A program made the position numbers and the translations under genes. From Craterostigma plantagineum (Eukaryota > Streptophyta > Magnoliopsida > Lamiales > Linderniaceae): a DNA stretch of 64,000 nt. The notes beneath the pieces are model-generated. The model saw only the letters and a program-made list of their open reading frames with translations, was not told the DNA's origin and did not search any database. Below, piece after piece: positions 36,013-46,631 of this stretch. The stretch lies in the NCBI GenBank assembly GCA_027422505.1, contig JAPQWV010000001.1, positions 6,510,001 to 6,574,000 on the forward strand. Reading direction: 5' to 3'. Position 1 is the stretch's first letter. Each line of letters opens with the position of its first letter.

Positions 36013-36799
36013 TGTTCGGAAATGGACGCCTCTCGAATGAGGATTCAACATATTTTCAGTATATGCTAGAGTTAGGAAACGAATTGAGCTATTTGGAGCT
36101 CAATCGAACCAATTAAAGCACCAAACACACGCACTCTAACAAACAGATTTACGTGGTTCGGCCTCATCTTTAGGCCTACTCCACGGATCAACCGAGCCTC
36201 CTTTCTTATTGATCAATCACAACACGAAAGCTATAGTATGACGTGCCCTCTACACTTTTCGTGTTTACACCTCACTGTGATTCTCACTCTATAAGAAACT
36301 ATGGACTCGCAAAGATGAAAGCTCGAAATAGGCTTTATGATATTTAAAGAGCTGAAACATGAACTGCACATGTCGCGCGTTTAATCTTCACCGTCTATCA
36401 GATCTGATCCAACGTCCCATGGAATGCCACGTCGCACTATGCTTTCTCGCATGTTCAAGCAGAAATCGCGTGACGCCTCTATTAGTGAACTGGCGCATTT
36501 ACTATCATCCGTTGGATCTTCATCTAACGGTCTAAACTCGTCATCTGCGCAATCTATCTCCATTCCATCTGCACCGTCGATCCTTTTCCCGCACCATCCT
36601 ACGAACCGCATTCAATCTCCAGTCTTCAAATCCTGGCCCTCAGATCTGGCGCGCAACGATCGGACGGTGGCTGTAAGTCGCGACCTCAGCACCTCTGCTC
36701 TTTATCATTCCAGCTTCAGCTCAACCCAGTTTTGACCGGCCATGTTCAGCGGCTATTTCCGGCGACCTACGGCGAATTTCCGGCTCGCCATTCTCGACA
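36013..36799 (-). repeat. LTR 10 (outer 5' LTR)
   Basis: 787 bp, ending CTCGACA. It is directly followed by the second target copy TAATC and UGT-B coding sequence. Its variants match LTRs 7 and 9. Confidence 0.92.
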
Positions 36800-37624
36800 T
36801 AATCTTAAGGAAATATGCGGCGAAGAGAATGAGGATCCCGAGGATGATATTCAGGCCGACTGGAAAAACGACGGGATCTTACTGATGAACAGCACGAGCG
36901 CTATGGATGGAAAGTACATGGACTACGCATCTCAGCTGCTCAAAGGAAAGATAGTGCCGACAGGAGCGATGGTTCGGGACAGAAAGAGCGAATCAGAAGA
37001 AGGTCTCGATCGTCATGGAAGCGAGCTCATGGGTTGGCTTGGAAGCAAAGATGAACTGTCGACCGTTTTGGTATCCTTTGGGACTAACTGCTTCTTGAAC
37101 AGGGAAGAGATTCAAGAAATAGCTATGGGTTGGAGCAGAGCAAGGTCAACTTCGTATGGATCGTACGGTTTCCTAAAGAAGATGGGACGAAAGCCCACGA
37201 CGTATTACCAGAAGGGTTTTTCGAGAGGGTCGGTGACAAGGGTCGGGTCGTGGAAAAGTGGGGCCCGCAGGCTAGGATTCTGAGCCATTCGAGCGTTGGG
37301 GGGTTTGTGAGCCACTGCGGTTGGAATTCGTTGGAGGGATTGGAGTTTATGGTCCCAATCATAGGCGTGCCCATGCACTTGGACCAGCCGATGAACGCCA
37401 AGGTTGTGGCAGAGCTCGGGTACGGAGTTGAGGTTCAGAGAGATGGTGAAGGAAGGCTTCAGAGGGAAGAGATCGCCGAAGCGATCAGAGACGTGGTTCT
37501 CGGCAAGAAGGGGCGGGATTTGAGGAATCGAGCTGCAGAATTGAGGGAGGAGGTGAGAATGATGAGTGGAGAAGAGTTCCAAGGAGTTGTGGAGGCGTTA
37601 GAAGGACTCTGTGTTGTGAAATAG

Positions 37625-38502
37625 AGTCTAGCTAGCTACTAAGAAGGCAGTGGTAGTAGTAGACTAGTAGTCATATATATATGCATGATGAATCAAGAGA
37701 AAGAGCAACATCATCATCCTCTGTGTTGTATCCATCTAAGATTGCACTTTCCATATATTATAAATAAAAAAGAGCTTTCTTTAGCTCACGTTGTATCATA
37801 TACCACGACGTAGTTTTTGAAATCGATGTCAATCTTCGCATTCCAACCTCACCTCCTTCGATGAAAGAAGGTGAATAGCGGTGCTAATAGCATCAGCAGG
37901 CAGTAATAGAACAGCATCGAATCAGAATCTACGAAGACGGTACCTTAGATAAAGGCGAATGATTGAGGAGCCCAACGGATTGCTACGCCTCACGAGATGA
38001 CACACTTAAATCAGAAAAAAAAAATCGAGAAAATACAGAACATATCAGCTTACCTCCAGCTTTGAGCTGATGACTTGAACTTGAACACAGTCGACGAACG
38101 TGATGATGCATCGATCTGATCGCGTTTCTTCATCCATGATTGAAGTTATCCGAGCTGAACAATTTCCTGCGACGACGAAGGTGCAACACACCACACCAAC
38201 CAATGAGGGGAAATTGAAACAGTTGTATTGTAGTACTAGTTTACTAGTTCACGGGTTGGGCCGGTTCAACCCATTTATTCCATTTTACATTTTGTTTTCT
38301 ATTTCTGAAAAAACAATTAATCCATTTAAAAGAAATTGATCCCACCAATATCAAGATTTATTAGATTTTCGACGAGTCATCAAATAATTTAAAATTTTCG
38401 ACGACGAGTCGAAAATCCAACCGCGCGGATTTGTTTTTTTGGCAAATGGGTAAGGAGGAATAAATAGACCCAATTTCAAGAAGATTTTAGACAAAAAAAA
38501 AA
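37625..38502. other. UGT-B 3' flank
   Basis: Contains AATAAA near 37763. On the minus strand a short ATG frame at about 38141-38056 (MDEETRSDRCII...) ends at a GTAAGC donor-like site, but the next segment closes quickly, so no gene is called. Confidence 0.3.
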
Positions 38503-38771
38503 TACTTCATCCGTCCTACTTATTTCTTCTCATCTTTCTATTTCGGGCGCCCACATAATTCTTCTCATTTCTACTTTTGGTAAAACATTATTCCAATAAT
38601 TAAACTAATTACACCATTTATGTTTAAAAAAGGCTTCTTAATTTGCGTGCCCACTAATTAATTTTCTCTCTCCATTCCTTAAAAGTGTACTATAATGTTA
38701 AAAAATGTGGTTTCTTAATCTACGTGCCCACTAATTTTTGGGAAGTCTTAAGTGGGACAGAGATAATAGTA
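38503..38771. mobile_element. Stowaway-like MITE (degenerate)
   Basis: Left end TACTTCATCCGTCCTACTT and, in reverse, right end TACTATTATCTCTGTCCCACTT resemble the CTCCCTCCGTCC family, with TA at both ends. Internal inverted copies of a TGCCCACTAATT-type motif. Non-coding, ~269 bp. Confidence 0.6.
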
Positions 38772-41037
38772 TTTATCCCAATTCTTGGTATGTGACAGAT
38801 CGAAAGCTAATCAACGTTAGTACTTTTCTGCACACTCTATGACTCTATTTAATATAAAATATAAATGTGTTATATTTAATTTGTAAGCTTTAGTAGATGA
38901 AATATAATTTTTTAAATATATAAAAGGGAAAATATGTAGGGGTATAGGTACAGTAATTGAAAATGGAGGAATTAAATATGATAATTATATAATTAATGAA
39001 ATTATAAATGGTTGGGTTTAGGGTTTTTATAGTCACCCTTCACCTTATATAATAAAATAGATACTCGTAAAATTTGTATTTTCATATTATTATGTTTACG
39101 TTAACTTTAAAATTTTCAAACTTTCAGCTCCCAGCTCGCGAGCCACCTTGGAGGAGTCACTATTTATAATGAAATCGAACTTAGAGAAAAAAATTATATT
39201 TCGATTTTTTTTTCTGTCCAGCTATATTTCGATTTGATCTTGGAAAATAAGCTGAGTTCGACTTGTTTAAGCTTCTCTCCATTTACTCACAATTAGGTTA
39301 TTATTAATAACTCAGACCATATAGAATTACTGAGGGAAACATCATAGCTAGCCTTCAATTATTGCACTTGATTCGAGGAAATTATGGGTTTGCTTACCTT
39401 TACCTATAATAACGCCAATTTTGTAAAATCAAATCATTTTTTTTTTACCTACAGTTAGTTCTAAAAAGCTATATGGGAAAGGGAAATCCACCGTGACAAA
39501 GTATTTAAGAAAAATCATTCAGTAAAACCCAATATCCGGGTCAAACAATTCACAATTATGTCAGAGAGAGACTTTCCTTAGAATGATTTTAACTCGTAAG
39601 AAAAACGTATGGTTAAAATGATATAAAATTAACAATGATGTTGTGTTGTGTCACAAGTCTCAGCTTTTCTCTCTTCAACACATGCATACATAACATTTGC
39701 ACACATTATGCTAACATTGAGATTTTACGCAATTTATATAATACCAAATTTAAAGTTGGATATAACGAATAGCATTCCAACAAAAATTAAAATTGGGTAT
39801 ATACTTGTTTAAGTTAGTAAATAGCTGCAACGGAAAATGTTGACCGGTATCCTATGTTCTCTTGAGGTTGTGAGAATAGACAGTTCACGTGGAAAGATTC
39901 ATTTTTTATGCATTTGGTAACAGAAGACCAACCCCACGTTGATAATTAATACTATGATAAAACATTTATCCTATTATATATCTTTGCAATTGGTTACTGA
40001 GATTTGGTGGTTGAGGGCAAGCGCATCCTATGCTTCCCTCTCTATCGCTCTTACATATATATCTATGTATATATCATAGTGACGTTAATGATTCGTGACA
40101 GTAAGTTGATTATTACATGAAATTATTAATTTCTTCATGTGTAACAGCAGAGATAAAAAAATAATGATAAACATGCTCCCTCAATTTGTGCGGAAAGAGT
40201 AATCATTGGACATGAATGATCATATTTCGAGAAAAATGTAACACTCGAAAGTATATTCTCATGGGATAGTTTCATTTGTTCCTTTTAATTCCCTTGGAAT
40301 TCATTTTGGAAATTATAATACAGACTATTATCACTACAAATATAATTTTTAAATAATTAGCTTGGTAACTAAAATAAGCTAAAACTTGGGGGAAAAATAG
40401 AATTGAAGCATTGACATTATATCGAGCTGGTGTGACATTTATTGGTGGGTGCCCGTTTCATTTTCCACACATACTTATTATTTACTAATAAAACTTTTAC
40501 TACCTTTTTACCTGTCTGTAATGTATTGCAATGTAACGTAACTTCTAAACTTGCAGTTGCTGTGGTGGCAAAAAAAATACCAAAAGGCAAAAAGTGAATT
40601 ATATTTATATATATACATACAACCTCAAATTCAGCAACACCAATTATGACTTGGCATGCACGTTATTCTCATATTGTTGGCTATTTTGTTTATTTATAAA
40701 ATATCTATTTAATATATATTGATTTAATAAAGCATGGCTCTCAAATTCAGTTTGTACTACACATTCTAAAGCAAAGAGAATAAATCGAAATAAATGTTGA
40801 TGGAAGTTAGGATATTTTGTTAATTGCCATCTTCAGTAGTTATGTCTTGTCAAAATGCCAATAAAGCCTAATAAAAGCATCCATAAACAACGAAAATTAT
40901 GGCTAAGGATTAATGGCATTTTACTTCTAGTTATATATAGTAATACTACAAAAAATCATTAGTTAACAATAAACATCACAATTTGTTAATGACTATTTGT
41001 TACTGAAATCAAAATCATTTCCTTCTTATCTATACTA
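38772..41037. other. AT-rich intergenic region
   Basis: About 2.3 kb of AT-rich DNA without a recognisable gene, RNA or element end. Open frames are short and lack codon bias. Confidence 0.4.
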
Positions 41038-41324
41038 TCTATACTATATTATATAAAGGGTGTGAGATGGCTATAAACTGCCACATTAGGTCTCATATTT
41101 ATTTGTAATTTAGCCCCCTCTATTTTTTATTTAATTACTTTAATAAAGTTCATTTACTTTTATATTATTTATTTTTTATAATTACACCCCCTAAATATTA
41201 TTTTCTTTTATAGAGTTATAAATTATATTTCATCAATTCGACAACAAATAATAAATCTAAATATTAAGAGCAACATAATATTTAAAACGTATGCACACGC
41301 ATAGGGTGTGCGGAAAATTACTAG
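41038..41324 (+). mobile_element. Short non-autonomous Helitron
   Basis: Begins TCTATACTATATTATA after an A. Ends with hairpin GCACACGCATAGGGTGTGC, then CTAG and a following T. The 5' TC, 3' hairpin plus CTRR, and A/T insertion site are Helitron hallmarks. 287 bp, non-coding. Confidence 0.8.
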
Positions 41325-41994
41325 TTTAGGGTAATGTGGCCGGGCGGTTGACCTATCAATTGAGAACTAATATTGACTAATTTTAAAAACACAATTTCTT
41401 ATTTTATCTTTTCATCAATTATTGCCACTGATGATGATGCTTATATGCCACCAATTGTCCTATTTAATGAATACGAATGTCAATTGGTCATCATTTATTA
41501 TTGATTCAGAAGAAAAAAAAAAGCATTAACTAGCTAAAGATGTAATTACAAATACTAAAACAAAAAAAAATTAAAAAAAGAAAACTCTAAAATGTCAATA
41601 AAAGCAAGAAATTAAGATAATTCTCCCAACACTAACCGATGGTCCGAGCAAGCCAATAAAAGCATCATAAAAAGTCCAAATCATAGAAATACAATATCAT
41701 GGTATACTAAATGCTCCCCAAAGCATCCAAAGCTAAAAAGAACCAAAATTTCTACAAAGACCCCCTCAAACAAATCCCATGTGACGAATAATAAATCAAT
41801 TTATTACCAAAATATAAAAGCCAAAGATTTTCTGAATTCAAGAATGACCTTAAAAAGAAAGCTGTAGAGATCAGTTTCATGACATAGACATGTTAGAAAA
41901 GTTCGTTCACTTGTTGTAGGAATAAAGAAAAGACAATTAACCAACAACCTTTTACCATCTCCACTCAATCACATATCGATTACCTTCCATTGCA

Positions 41995-41997
<3 letters not shown>
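41325..41997. other. Upstream region of the SMR gene
   Basis: AT-rich, no ORF. It presumably contains the SMR promoter; no TATA box stands out. Confidence 0.3.

Positions 41998-42040
<43 letters not shown>
41998..42040 (+). repeat. (CT)n microsatellite in the SMR leader
   Basis: About 21 CT units ending 97 bp upstream of the SMR ATG. Pyrimidine-rich tracts in this position are common in plant core promoters and 5' leaders. Confidence 0.9.
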
Positions 42041-42043
<3 letters not shown>

Positions 42044-42137
42044 TATAATATCAACACAAGCAAATCGCTCATTTTATCTTCTTCATATCAATCTTGCAAG
42101 AGAGAAAATAGAGAAGAAAACCCTAATAATTACCAAT

Positions 42138-42452
42138 ATGTCTGCAGATTTAGAGCTAAGGGCACTTCCATTGATCACCAAGAAACCTTCATCCTTAAAC
42201 ATAGCAGAAGAAAACGAAGAAGATAATTCGTGTGTAACGCCAAAGTCCAGGAAACATATGATTCCAACGCCACTGATTTGCCCACAAGCTCCAAAGAAGC
42301 CAAAGAGTCAAGCAATTAGATCGTGTAAGAGAAAGCTTTCGTTCTTCGACGTCGTGGAGAGAGAAGAAGTCGAATCTTTCTTTAGGGTTATTGAGGAGAG
42401 CCTTCTTTCAAACAACAATGGCGGCGCTTGTAAGAGAAGGTGTCTGATGTAA
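42138..42452 (+). CDS. SMR: SIAMESE-RELATED (SMR) cyclin-dependent kinase inhibitor
   Basis: A single-exon 104-residue protein. SMR proteins bind CDK-cyclin complexes in the nucleus, block mitotic entry, and promote endoreduplication or cell-cycle exit. The family signature is at residues 32-54: CVTPKSRKH, then IPTPLICPQAPKKPK, the conserved TP...IP...CP.APKK motif with a CDK-type Thr-Pro. A KRKLSFFDVV segment (64-73) follows, then the C-terminal EVESFF motif (77-82), also typical. Length fits the family (about 80-130 aa). The ATG at 42138 is the first in frame after the CT-rich leader. A longer overlapping frame from 41990 is only a translation of the CT repeat. Which SMR paralogue it is cannot be told from here. 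Confidence 0.88.
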   Translation: MSADLELRALPLITKKPSSLNIAEENEEDNSCVTPKSRKHMIPTPLICPQAPKKPKSQAIRSCKRKLSFFDVVEREEVESFFRVIEESLLSNNNGGACKRRCLM

Positions 42453-42497
42453 AGACAGATCGAGGATAGAAGCTCCCATCAAGCTTTTGTTTATTCA

Positions 42498-42521
42498 TCT
42501 CTCTCTCTCTCTCTCTCTCTC
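42498..42521 (+). repeat. (CT)n microsatellite in the SMR 3' flank
   Basis: Twelve CT units about 45 bp after the SMR stop codon. Confidence 0.85.
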
Positions 42522-43342
42522 AATATATATGTATAAGTCTTTGATATCTGTGAATGATGATATGGTTTTGCTGGCCTGATTGAGAAAGAGTTATAGCAGG
42601 CGTGGCTTAGCTATATGGTCGATTATATGCATATAGGGTATAGTTCTTACACGTGAAATGAAATCTTTTTGTTGGCTTTTCTTCGTAGTTCTTGGTGTTA
42701 AGGCTCAAAGAATCCCCCTTTTCTTTTCTGATAATATTCGTTACGGGCAAGAATTCAGATGTGAATTACACACACACACCTCGTCGATCATGTGAAAAAC
42801 AAGTAAAAAATATGAATATCATATCAATAGTAAGTTTGGCCATAAATTATTGGCCAATGCTCATGATTATTAAGACATCAAAGCTAATTGAATAATCACA
42901 GGGTATAACTATATATATATGTACCTTGAAGCACGTCACTATTACTTGGTCGGCATACTATTACGGTACCCTCGGTTTTACCTGGTAATGATAGTTCAAT
43001 GATAACATCAAGAAAACATAAGAAATTATCTAATTTCTTGAGGTGCATGCTTTGGATACTCCATCTATTTTGATTTTGTTGTTTTTTGGTGGGTTGGATT
43101 AGATGGTCGTGGAAGACAATGTGGAATTATTCGAAGCTTTGATGGGATCGTCAATAATCATATTTTATAAATTATTTTATATATTTAGTTGATAACCATG
43201 TAATATACAATAGAATTAGTTGTTGATATGGTTGATCTGCACATTAGCATTACCTTTGACATTACTTTGAGTGACTGACACGGCTTTGGGATCCGTAAAC
43301 ATGACGCTGACACTTAATTTCTTGATCATATTACATCATACA

Positions 43343-43345
<3 letters not shown>

Positions 43346-43399
<54 letters not shown>
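43346..43399. repeat. (GA)n microsatellite
   Basis: About 27 uninterrupted GA units; likely length-polymorphic. Confidence 0.95.
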
Positions 43400-43401
<2 letters not shown>

Positions 43402-44088
43402 AAAGAAAATTATAATTCTTAAATCATAAGCTTGGGGATTTACAAGAAAAATTAAAGAAAACGTAGTTTGATTTGAAAGTTGTAAATATATTTATATACT
43501 TTAACATCAAGCTTAGTTTGCAAAAAGAAAAAAAAAAAAGAAACTAAATCATTTGGCATATGGATATCACGAGGATTAAGAAACGCTGCATCGACGACGC
43601 CTAAACTGTTTAAGTTGACAATCATATTAAAAATATACAACAAAACCTTCAAAATTATTACAAACCAACTTCGATTCGATGTCCAAAGCATTACAGCATC
43701 AGCAAAAGGATATATGACAAAGCTAAATCAGCTTCAGCTTCGACATCGAATAAGAACTTGAAAAGCTTCTTCATAAAAAAAAAAAAAAATCGTTTTCAGA
43801 ACAATATCCAAAACAGAAATCCCCAGCTCCACAGTTATTTCAGTTCATCAATGTATCACCTCTATTCTTTAACAGCGGACAACTCTTCCCAACCACATTT
43901 TCATTCCAAAGAATGATCTCAAACATTACCAGACATTAAACGTTCAACTCATTTGTCCTCCTCGCTCTCTTAACTCGAGGCTACAAGCAAAACTTCTTCG
44001 ATCAAACGGCTAAAAGTTCTCCTTGAGTTTATGGTGCAGCTGAGCCAAGCCCGAGCCAAAACGGTCATAATACTTTAGGCATCAGATC

Positions 44089-45750
44089 TCAACTAGCTAA
44101 CTCAAGAAAACTACAGCCTGGGATCTTTCGAACGCCCCTCTCACGCATTTGCTCCCTCAAACGATACACATTCGCCCACCTATTAGCCTCGGCATATATG
44201 TTAGACAATAGCACGTAATTACCACCACTCAATGGCTCGATCTTAAAGAGCCTACGAGCCACTTCCTCCCCTAATTCTAGCTCACAGTGAAGCCTACAGG
44301 CGCCCAACAGCGCACCCCAAGCACCACCATGGAACTCCTCGGGCATGGACCTGATAAGCTCGTAGGCAGCTTTGACCCTCCCCGCCTTGCCAAGAAGGTT
44401 GATCATACAAGCGTAGTGATCTTGAGATGGGCTGATTTTATATTTATTGATCATTAGGTCGAAATATAGGCATCCATCGTCGACGAGGCCAGCTTGGAAG
44501 CATGCGTTTAAGACTACCGTGAATGCCACTTTGTCGGGCCTTATGCCTTCTTCTATCATTTTGTCGAACAGTTGGACGGCTTTGTCACCTTGTCCATGGA
44601 TGCACAAGCCTTGCATCATTGAGCAGTAAGAGATCATGTCCCTTTGAGGCATTTTGTCGAACAGGTAGCTTGCTCGCTCCATGTTGCCGCACTTTGCGTT
44701 CATGTCTATAAGGGCAGCAGCGACGTGAGCCCTTTTCAGGTTGAAGGGTTCGTTGGAAGACTCGATCCATTTGGCTAGCTCGAACGAGCCCAGCTGGGAA
44801 CAAGCTGACATCAAGCTCACAATAATGAATTCATCGGGCTTGAAGCCCGTTTCACACATTTCGCTGAAAGATTGAAGGGCCTCGCCGGGCTTGCCATTCT
44901 GTACATAGCCTGAGATTAGAGCTGACCAGGCGAAGAGGTCTTTGTTTGGGAGTTCGTCGAACAGCGTCCTCGCAGCTTCCATGTCGCCAGCCTTGGCATA
45001 CCCATCGATCAAGGTGGTGTAGGAGACTTCGCTCCTGTTTGGCATTTCATCGAACAAATTTCTGGCGCCTTTCAGATCGCCGTGCTTAACCAACCCTCTG
45101 ATCATGGCGTTCCATGTCCCCTCAGTCCTCTTTGGCATTTTATCGAACATCAATTCCCCAGCTTCGAAATTTCCACAACTCAGGTACGCCACCATCATGG
45201 CCGTCCAAGTGACTTCATTCCTAACAGGCATTCCATCGAACACCTTACCCGCGCATGAAACCTCCCCGCACTTGCCGTAAAAATCAACCAAGCTCGAACC
45301 CACGAACACATCGCCGTCAATCCCACACTTCAAGATCAGCCCATGAGCAATCCGCCCTCGCTTCAAATCAACCGAGCTGCAACAAACCTTAATCAGCGAA
45401 GTGAACGTGTACGCGTCCGGCCTCAGATTACTCACTCCTCTCATTCTGTTAAAGAGCACGAAGCAATCGCTCAAACAACAGCCGTCGCAATGGGCTTTGA
45501 TCGCGACATTCCAGAGATAAATGTTGGGATTCACAACTCTTTCGAACACGCTCCTCGGGTATGCTAGATCGTTGGGCTTCAACGCTGCGCTCATGGAAAT
45601 GAATTGCGTGGTTATGAAATGGTCCTGTTCATAGCCTCTGCGTATAATCTGTGCGTGGACTTGGTTGGCATTGAAGATCGTCTTGCAAGCTCTTAAGAAC
45701 GGCAATATAGCTATGGATGATGACTGCCCCAAGACTGAGGTGAAGAGCAT
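44089..45750 (-). CDS. PLS-class, E-type pentatricopeptide repeat protein
   Basis: A 553-residue intronless protein from ATG 45748-45750. PPR proteins are organellar RNA-binding proteins; E-type members usually act as C-to-U editing site-recognition factors. The N-terminus is Ser-rich and hydrophobic, compatible with a mitochondrial or plastid targeting peptide, followed by ACKTIFNANQVHAQII. Repeats run from about residue 60 to 470 (GKCGEVSCAGKVFDGMPVR, VTWTAMMVAY, GTWNAMIRGL, VSYTTLIDGYAKAGDMEAA and more). The E-domain region follows (WGALLGACRLH, YVLLSNIYAEANRW, then RKIPGCS at the end). No DYW deaminase domain is present. The layout resembles the Arabidopsis At5g37570 group, from memory only. 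An in-frame non-ATG extension reaches 45810 and is not used here. A MULE begins 69 bp upstream of the ATG. Confidence 0.9.
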   Translation of the reverse strand: MLFTSVLGQSSSIAILPFLRACKTIFNANQVHAQIIRRGYEQDHFITTQFISMSAALKPNDLAYPRSVFERVVNPNIYLWNVAIKAHCDGCCLSDCFVLFNRMRGVSNLRPDAYTFTSLIKVCCSSVDLKRGRIAHGLILKCGIDGDVFVGSSLVDFYGKCGEVSCAGKVFDGMPVRNEVTWTAMMVAYLSCGNFEAGELMFDKMPKRTEGTWNAMIRGLVKHGDLKGARNLFDEMPNRSEVSYTTLIDGYAKAGDMEAARTLFDELPNKDLFAWSALISGYVQNGKPGEALQSFSEMCETGFKPDEFIIVSLMSACSQLGSFELAKWIESSNEPFNLKRAHVAAALIDMNAKCGNMERASYLFDKMPQRDMISYCSMMQGLCIHGQGDKAVQLFDKMIEEGIRPDKVAFTVVLNACFQAGLVDDGCLYFDLMINKYKISPSQDHYACMINLLGKAGRVKAAYELIRSMPEEFHGGAWGALLGACRLHCELELGEEVARRLFKIEPLSGGNYVLLSNIYAEANRWANVYRLREQMRERGVRKIPGCSFLELAS

Positions 45751-46439
45751 CGGAGAGGATGCGCTCTTGCATTTTTCATAGAAAAACCCCTCTTTTCCTT
45801 TTTTCCCCAAATAAAATAGGGTATTTTAGCTAAATGGCATTTGAATAAGTTTTTTCAAAATGACCTCGTTGACTGTAAGTTTTTGGTCAAATGACCTCCA
45901 TACAATCATTTATGGCCTCAACAACAATCGATTCGAGAAACAAAATTCAGAAAAGCTTCCGATTTGCTGAAGTCGAGTGGTTCAACCAGGAAATTTGTCA
46001 CATTGTTCTCGAAAGTAAGTCATTTTTTCTTGGTTTTCGTCTGTCAACTATAATTTGAGTGGGTTTGCTATTTGTTGAGTTAATTTAAACGAAGTCATCG
46101 CCGTCTTAATGAATTTTATAATCAAATTCCGGTTAGTTTTGGGTTCTTTGCCTTACTTTCACTGAGAACCAGAGTGTTGGGTTCTCTTTCGCGGGTTTTA
46201 AGAGTAGAGAGACCTTTTTCACCGTCTGATATGAAGCGGTAAACCAAAATCGTAGTGATATCTTGTGGTACGGATACAATATCGTCTTCTTCAATACGGG
46301 TTCTCAGTTTTATAACCAATACCCAGCTATGAAATGATTCCTGAGTACCCCTCATATATCTGAGAATCTATAGATTCTCAGCTATGAAATGATTCCGAGT
46401 ACCAGTTATATATCTAAGAACCTCTAGGTTCTAAGCTGT

Positions 46440-46620
46440 ATAATTTCTAGGGTTTTGTGGTTTAATGTATTTTTGGTTTCCTGGGTTTTTAGGGTTTTGA
46501 GGTTTTTGTGTAATTTACGTTTGTAATGTTCTAGGATTTTTTATATAGGATTTTGTGGTTTTTTTGGTTTTTAATTTATAGGGTTTTAGGGTTTGCACGG
46601 TTTCTAGGGTTTGGGTATTT
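46440..46620. repeat. Telomere-like (TTTAGGG-related) degenerate tract
   Basis: Multiple TAGGGTTT, GGGTTTTAGGG and GGTTTTGAGG variants. It may be an interstitial telomere-like motif or a G/T-rich intron or promoter within the MULE. Confidence 0.6.
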
Positions 46621-46631
46621 AGGAATTTTAT

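Larger units (their letters stand above)
13131..36799 (-). mobile_element. Tandem array of a gag-protease-only LTR retroelement (10 LTRs, 9 internal regions)
   Basis: LTRs start at 13131 (truncated unit), 13835, 16600, 19360, 22136, 24914, 27687, 30463, 33239 and 36013. The repeat periods are 2765, 2760, 2776, 2778, 2773, 2776, 2776 and 2774 bp. Neighbouring units share one LTR. Outer flanks are TAATA (13126-13130) and TAATC (36800-36804), a near-perfect 5-bp target duplication, so the whole array occupies a single integration site. Coding sense is minus: LTR, PBS-like TGGTGCGGTG, gag, zinc knuckle, DSG protease, a Glu/Ser-rich segment, LTR. No integrase, RT or RNase H is present in any unit. 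This fits the published TR-GAG class of non-autonomous plant elements, with copia-like Gag. Confidence 0.93.
12599..37624 (+). pseudogene. UGT-B: second UGT94-like UDP-glycosyltransferase, split by a 23.7-kb retroelement array
   Basis: The 5' part (12599-13130) encodes about 177 residues: FPWLAHGH with catalytic His 20, CYICSTKA, LIHDVVVPWAGS, EYPFPAIKLTEFQ. The 3' part (36805-37624) resumes at KEICGEENEDPEDD and runs through VLVSFGTNCFL, a PSPG box (WGPQ...HCGWNS...DQ) and the C-terminus. The frame joins exactly across the insertion if one 5-bp target copy is kept. Other lesions: one base missing at about 37129 shifts the frame just before the LEQSKVNFVWIV segment; the PSPG box has 43 instead of 44 residues because one codon is missing after CGWNSL; and it begins WGPQ, not WAPQ. 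UGT-A is about 1.4 kb upstream in the same orientation, so the pair is a tandem duplication. A possible AATAAA is at about 37763. Confidence 0.9.
42453..44088. other. SMR 3' flank and SMR-PPR intergenic region
   Basis: Contains a second CT tract and a GA tract, otherwise AT-rich. The two host genes converge here (SMR plus, PPR minus). No other supported gene. Confidence 0.4.

Noticed and set aside
14246..36735. Plus-strand Ser/Pro-rich frames of up to 209 residues recurring in every array LTR (for example 17011-17640)
   Set aside because: They are antisense to gag-pro, span LTR and interior, and are preserved only because the units are nearly identical DNA. Unit-specific indels break them, and no domain is recognisable.
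13131..36799. The array as a giant intron of UGT-B
   Set aside because: The boundaries are a 5-bp target duplication and LTR ends, not splice sites. UGT-B also has a separate frameshift and a PSPG codon loss, so a functional spliced gene is unlikely.
13131..36799. CRISPR-like or centromeric satellite reading of the 2.77-kb repeat
   Set aside because: The unit has LTRs, a PBS-like site, gag and protease, so it is a retroelement array. CRISPR is not expected in a plant nuclear genome.
38056..38141. Small minus-strand exon (MDEETRSD...) with a GTAAGC donor
   Set aside because: The next candidate exon closes after a few codons, and there is no homology or further support.
41990..42226. Ser-Leu-rich frame over the CT microsatellite
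   Set aside because: It is a translation of the CT repeat and overlaps the well-supported SMR frame.
45751..45810. Longer PPR protein starting at TTG 45810
   Set aside because: There is no ATG in this extension. The first in-frame ATG is 45748-45750, and the extension stops at the MULE target site.
46440..46620. True interstitial telomere
   Set aside because: The TTTAGGG-like units are degenerate and mixed with other G/T-rich variants, so only a telomere-like tract is supported.
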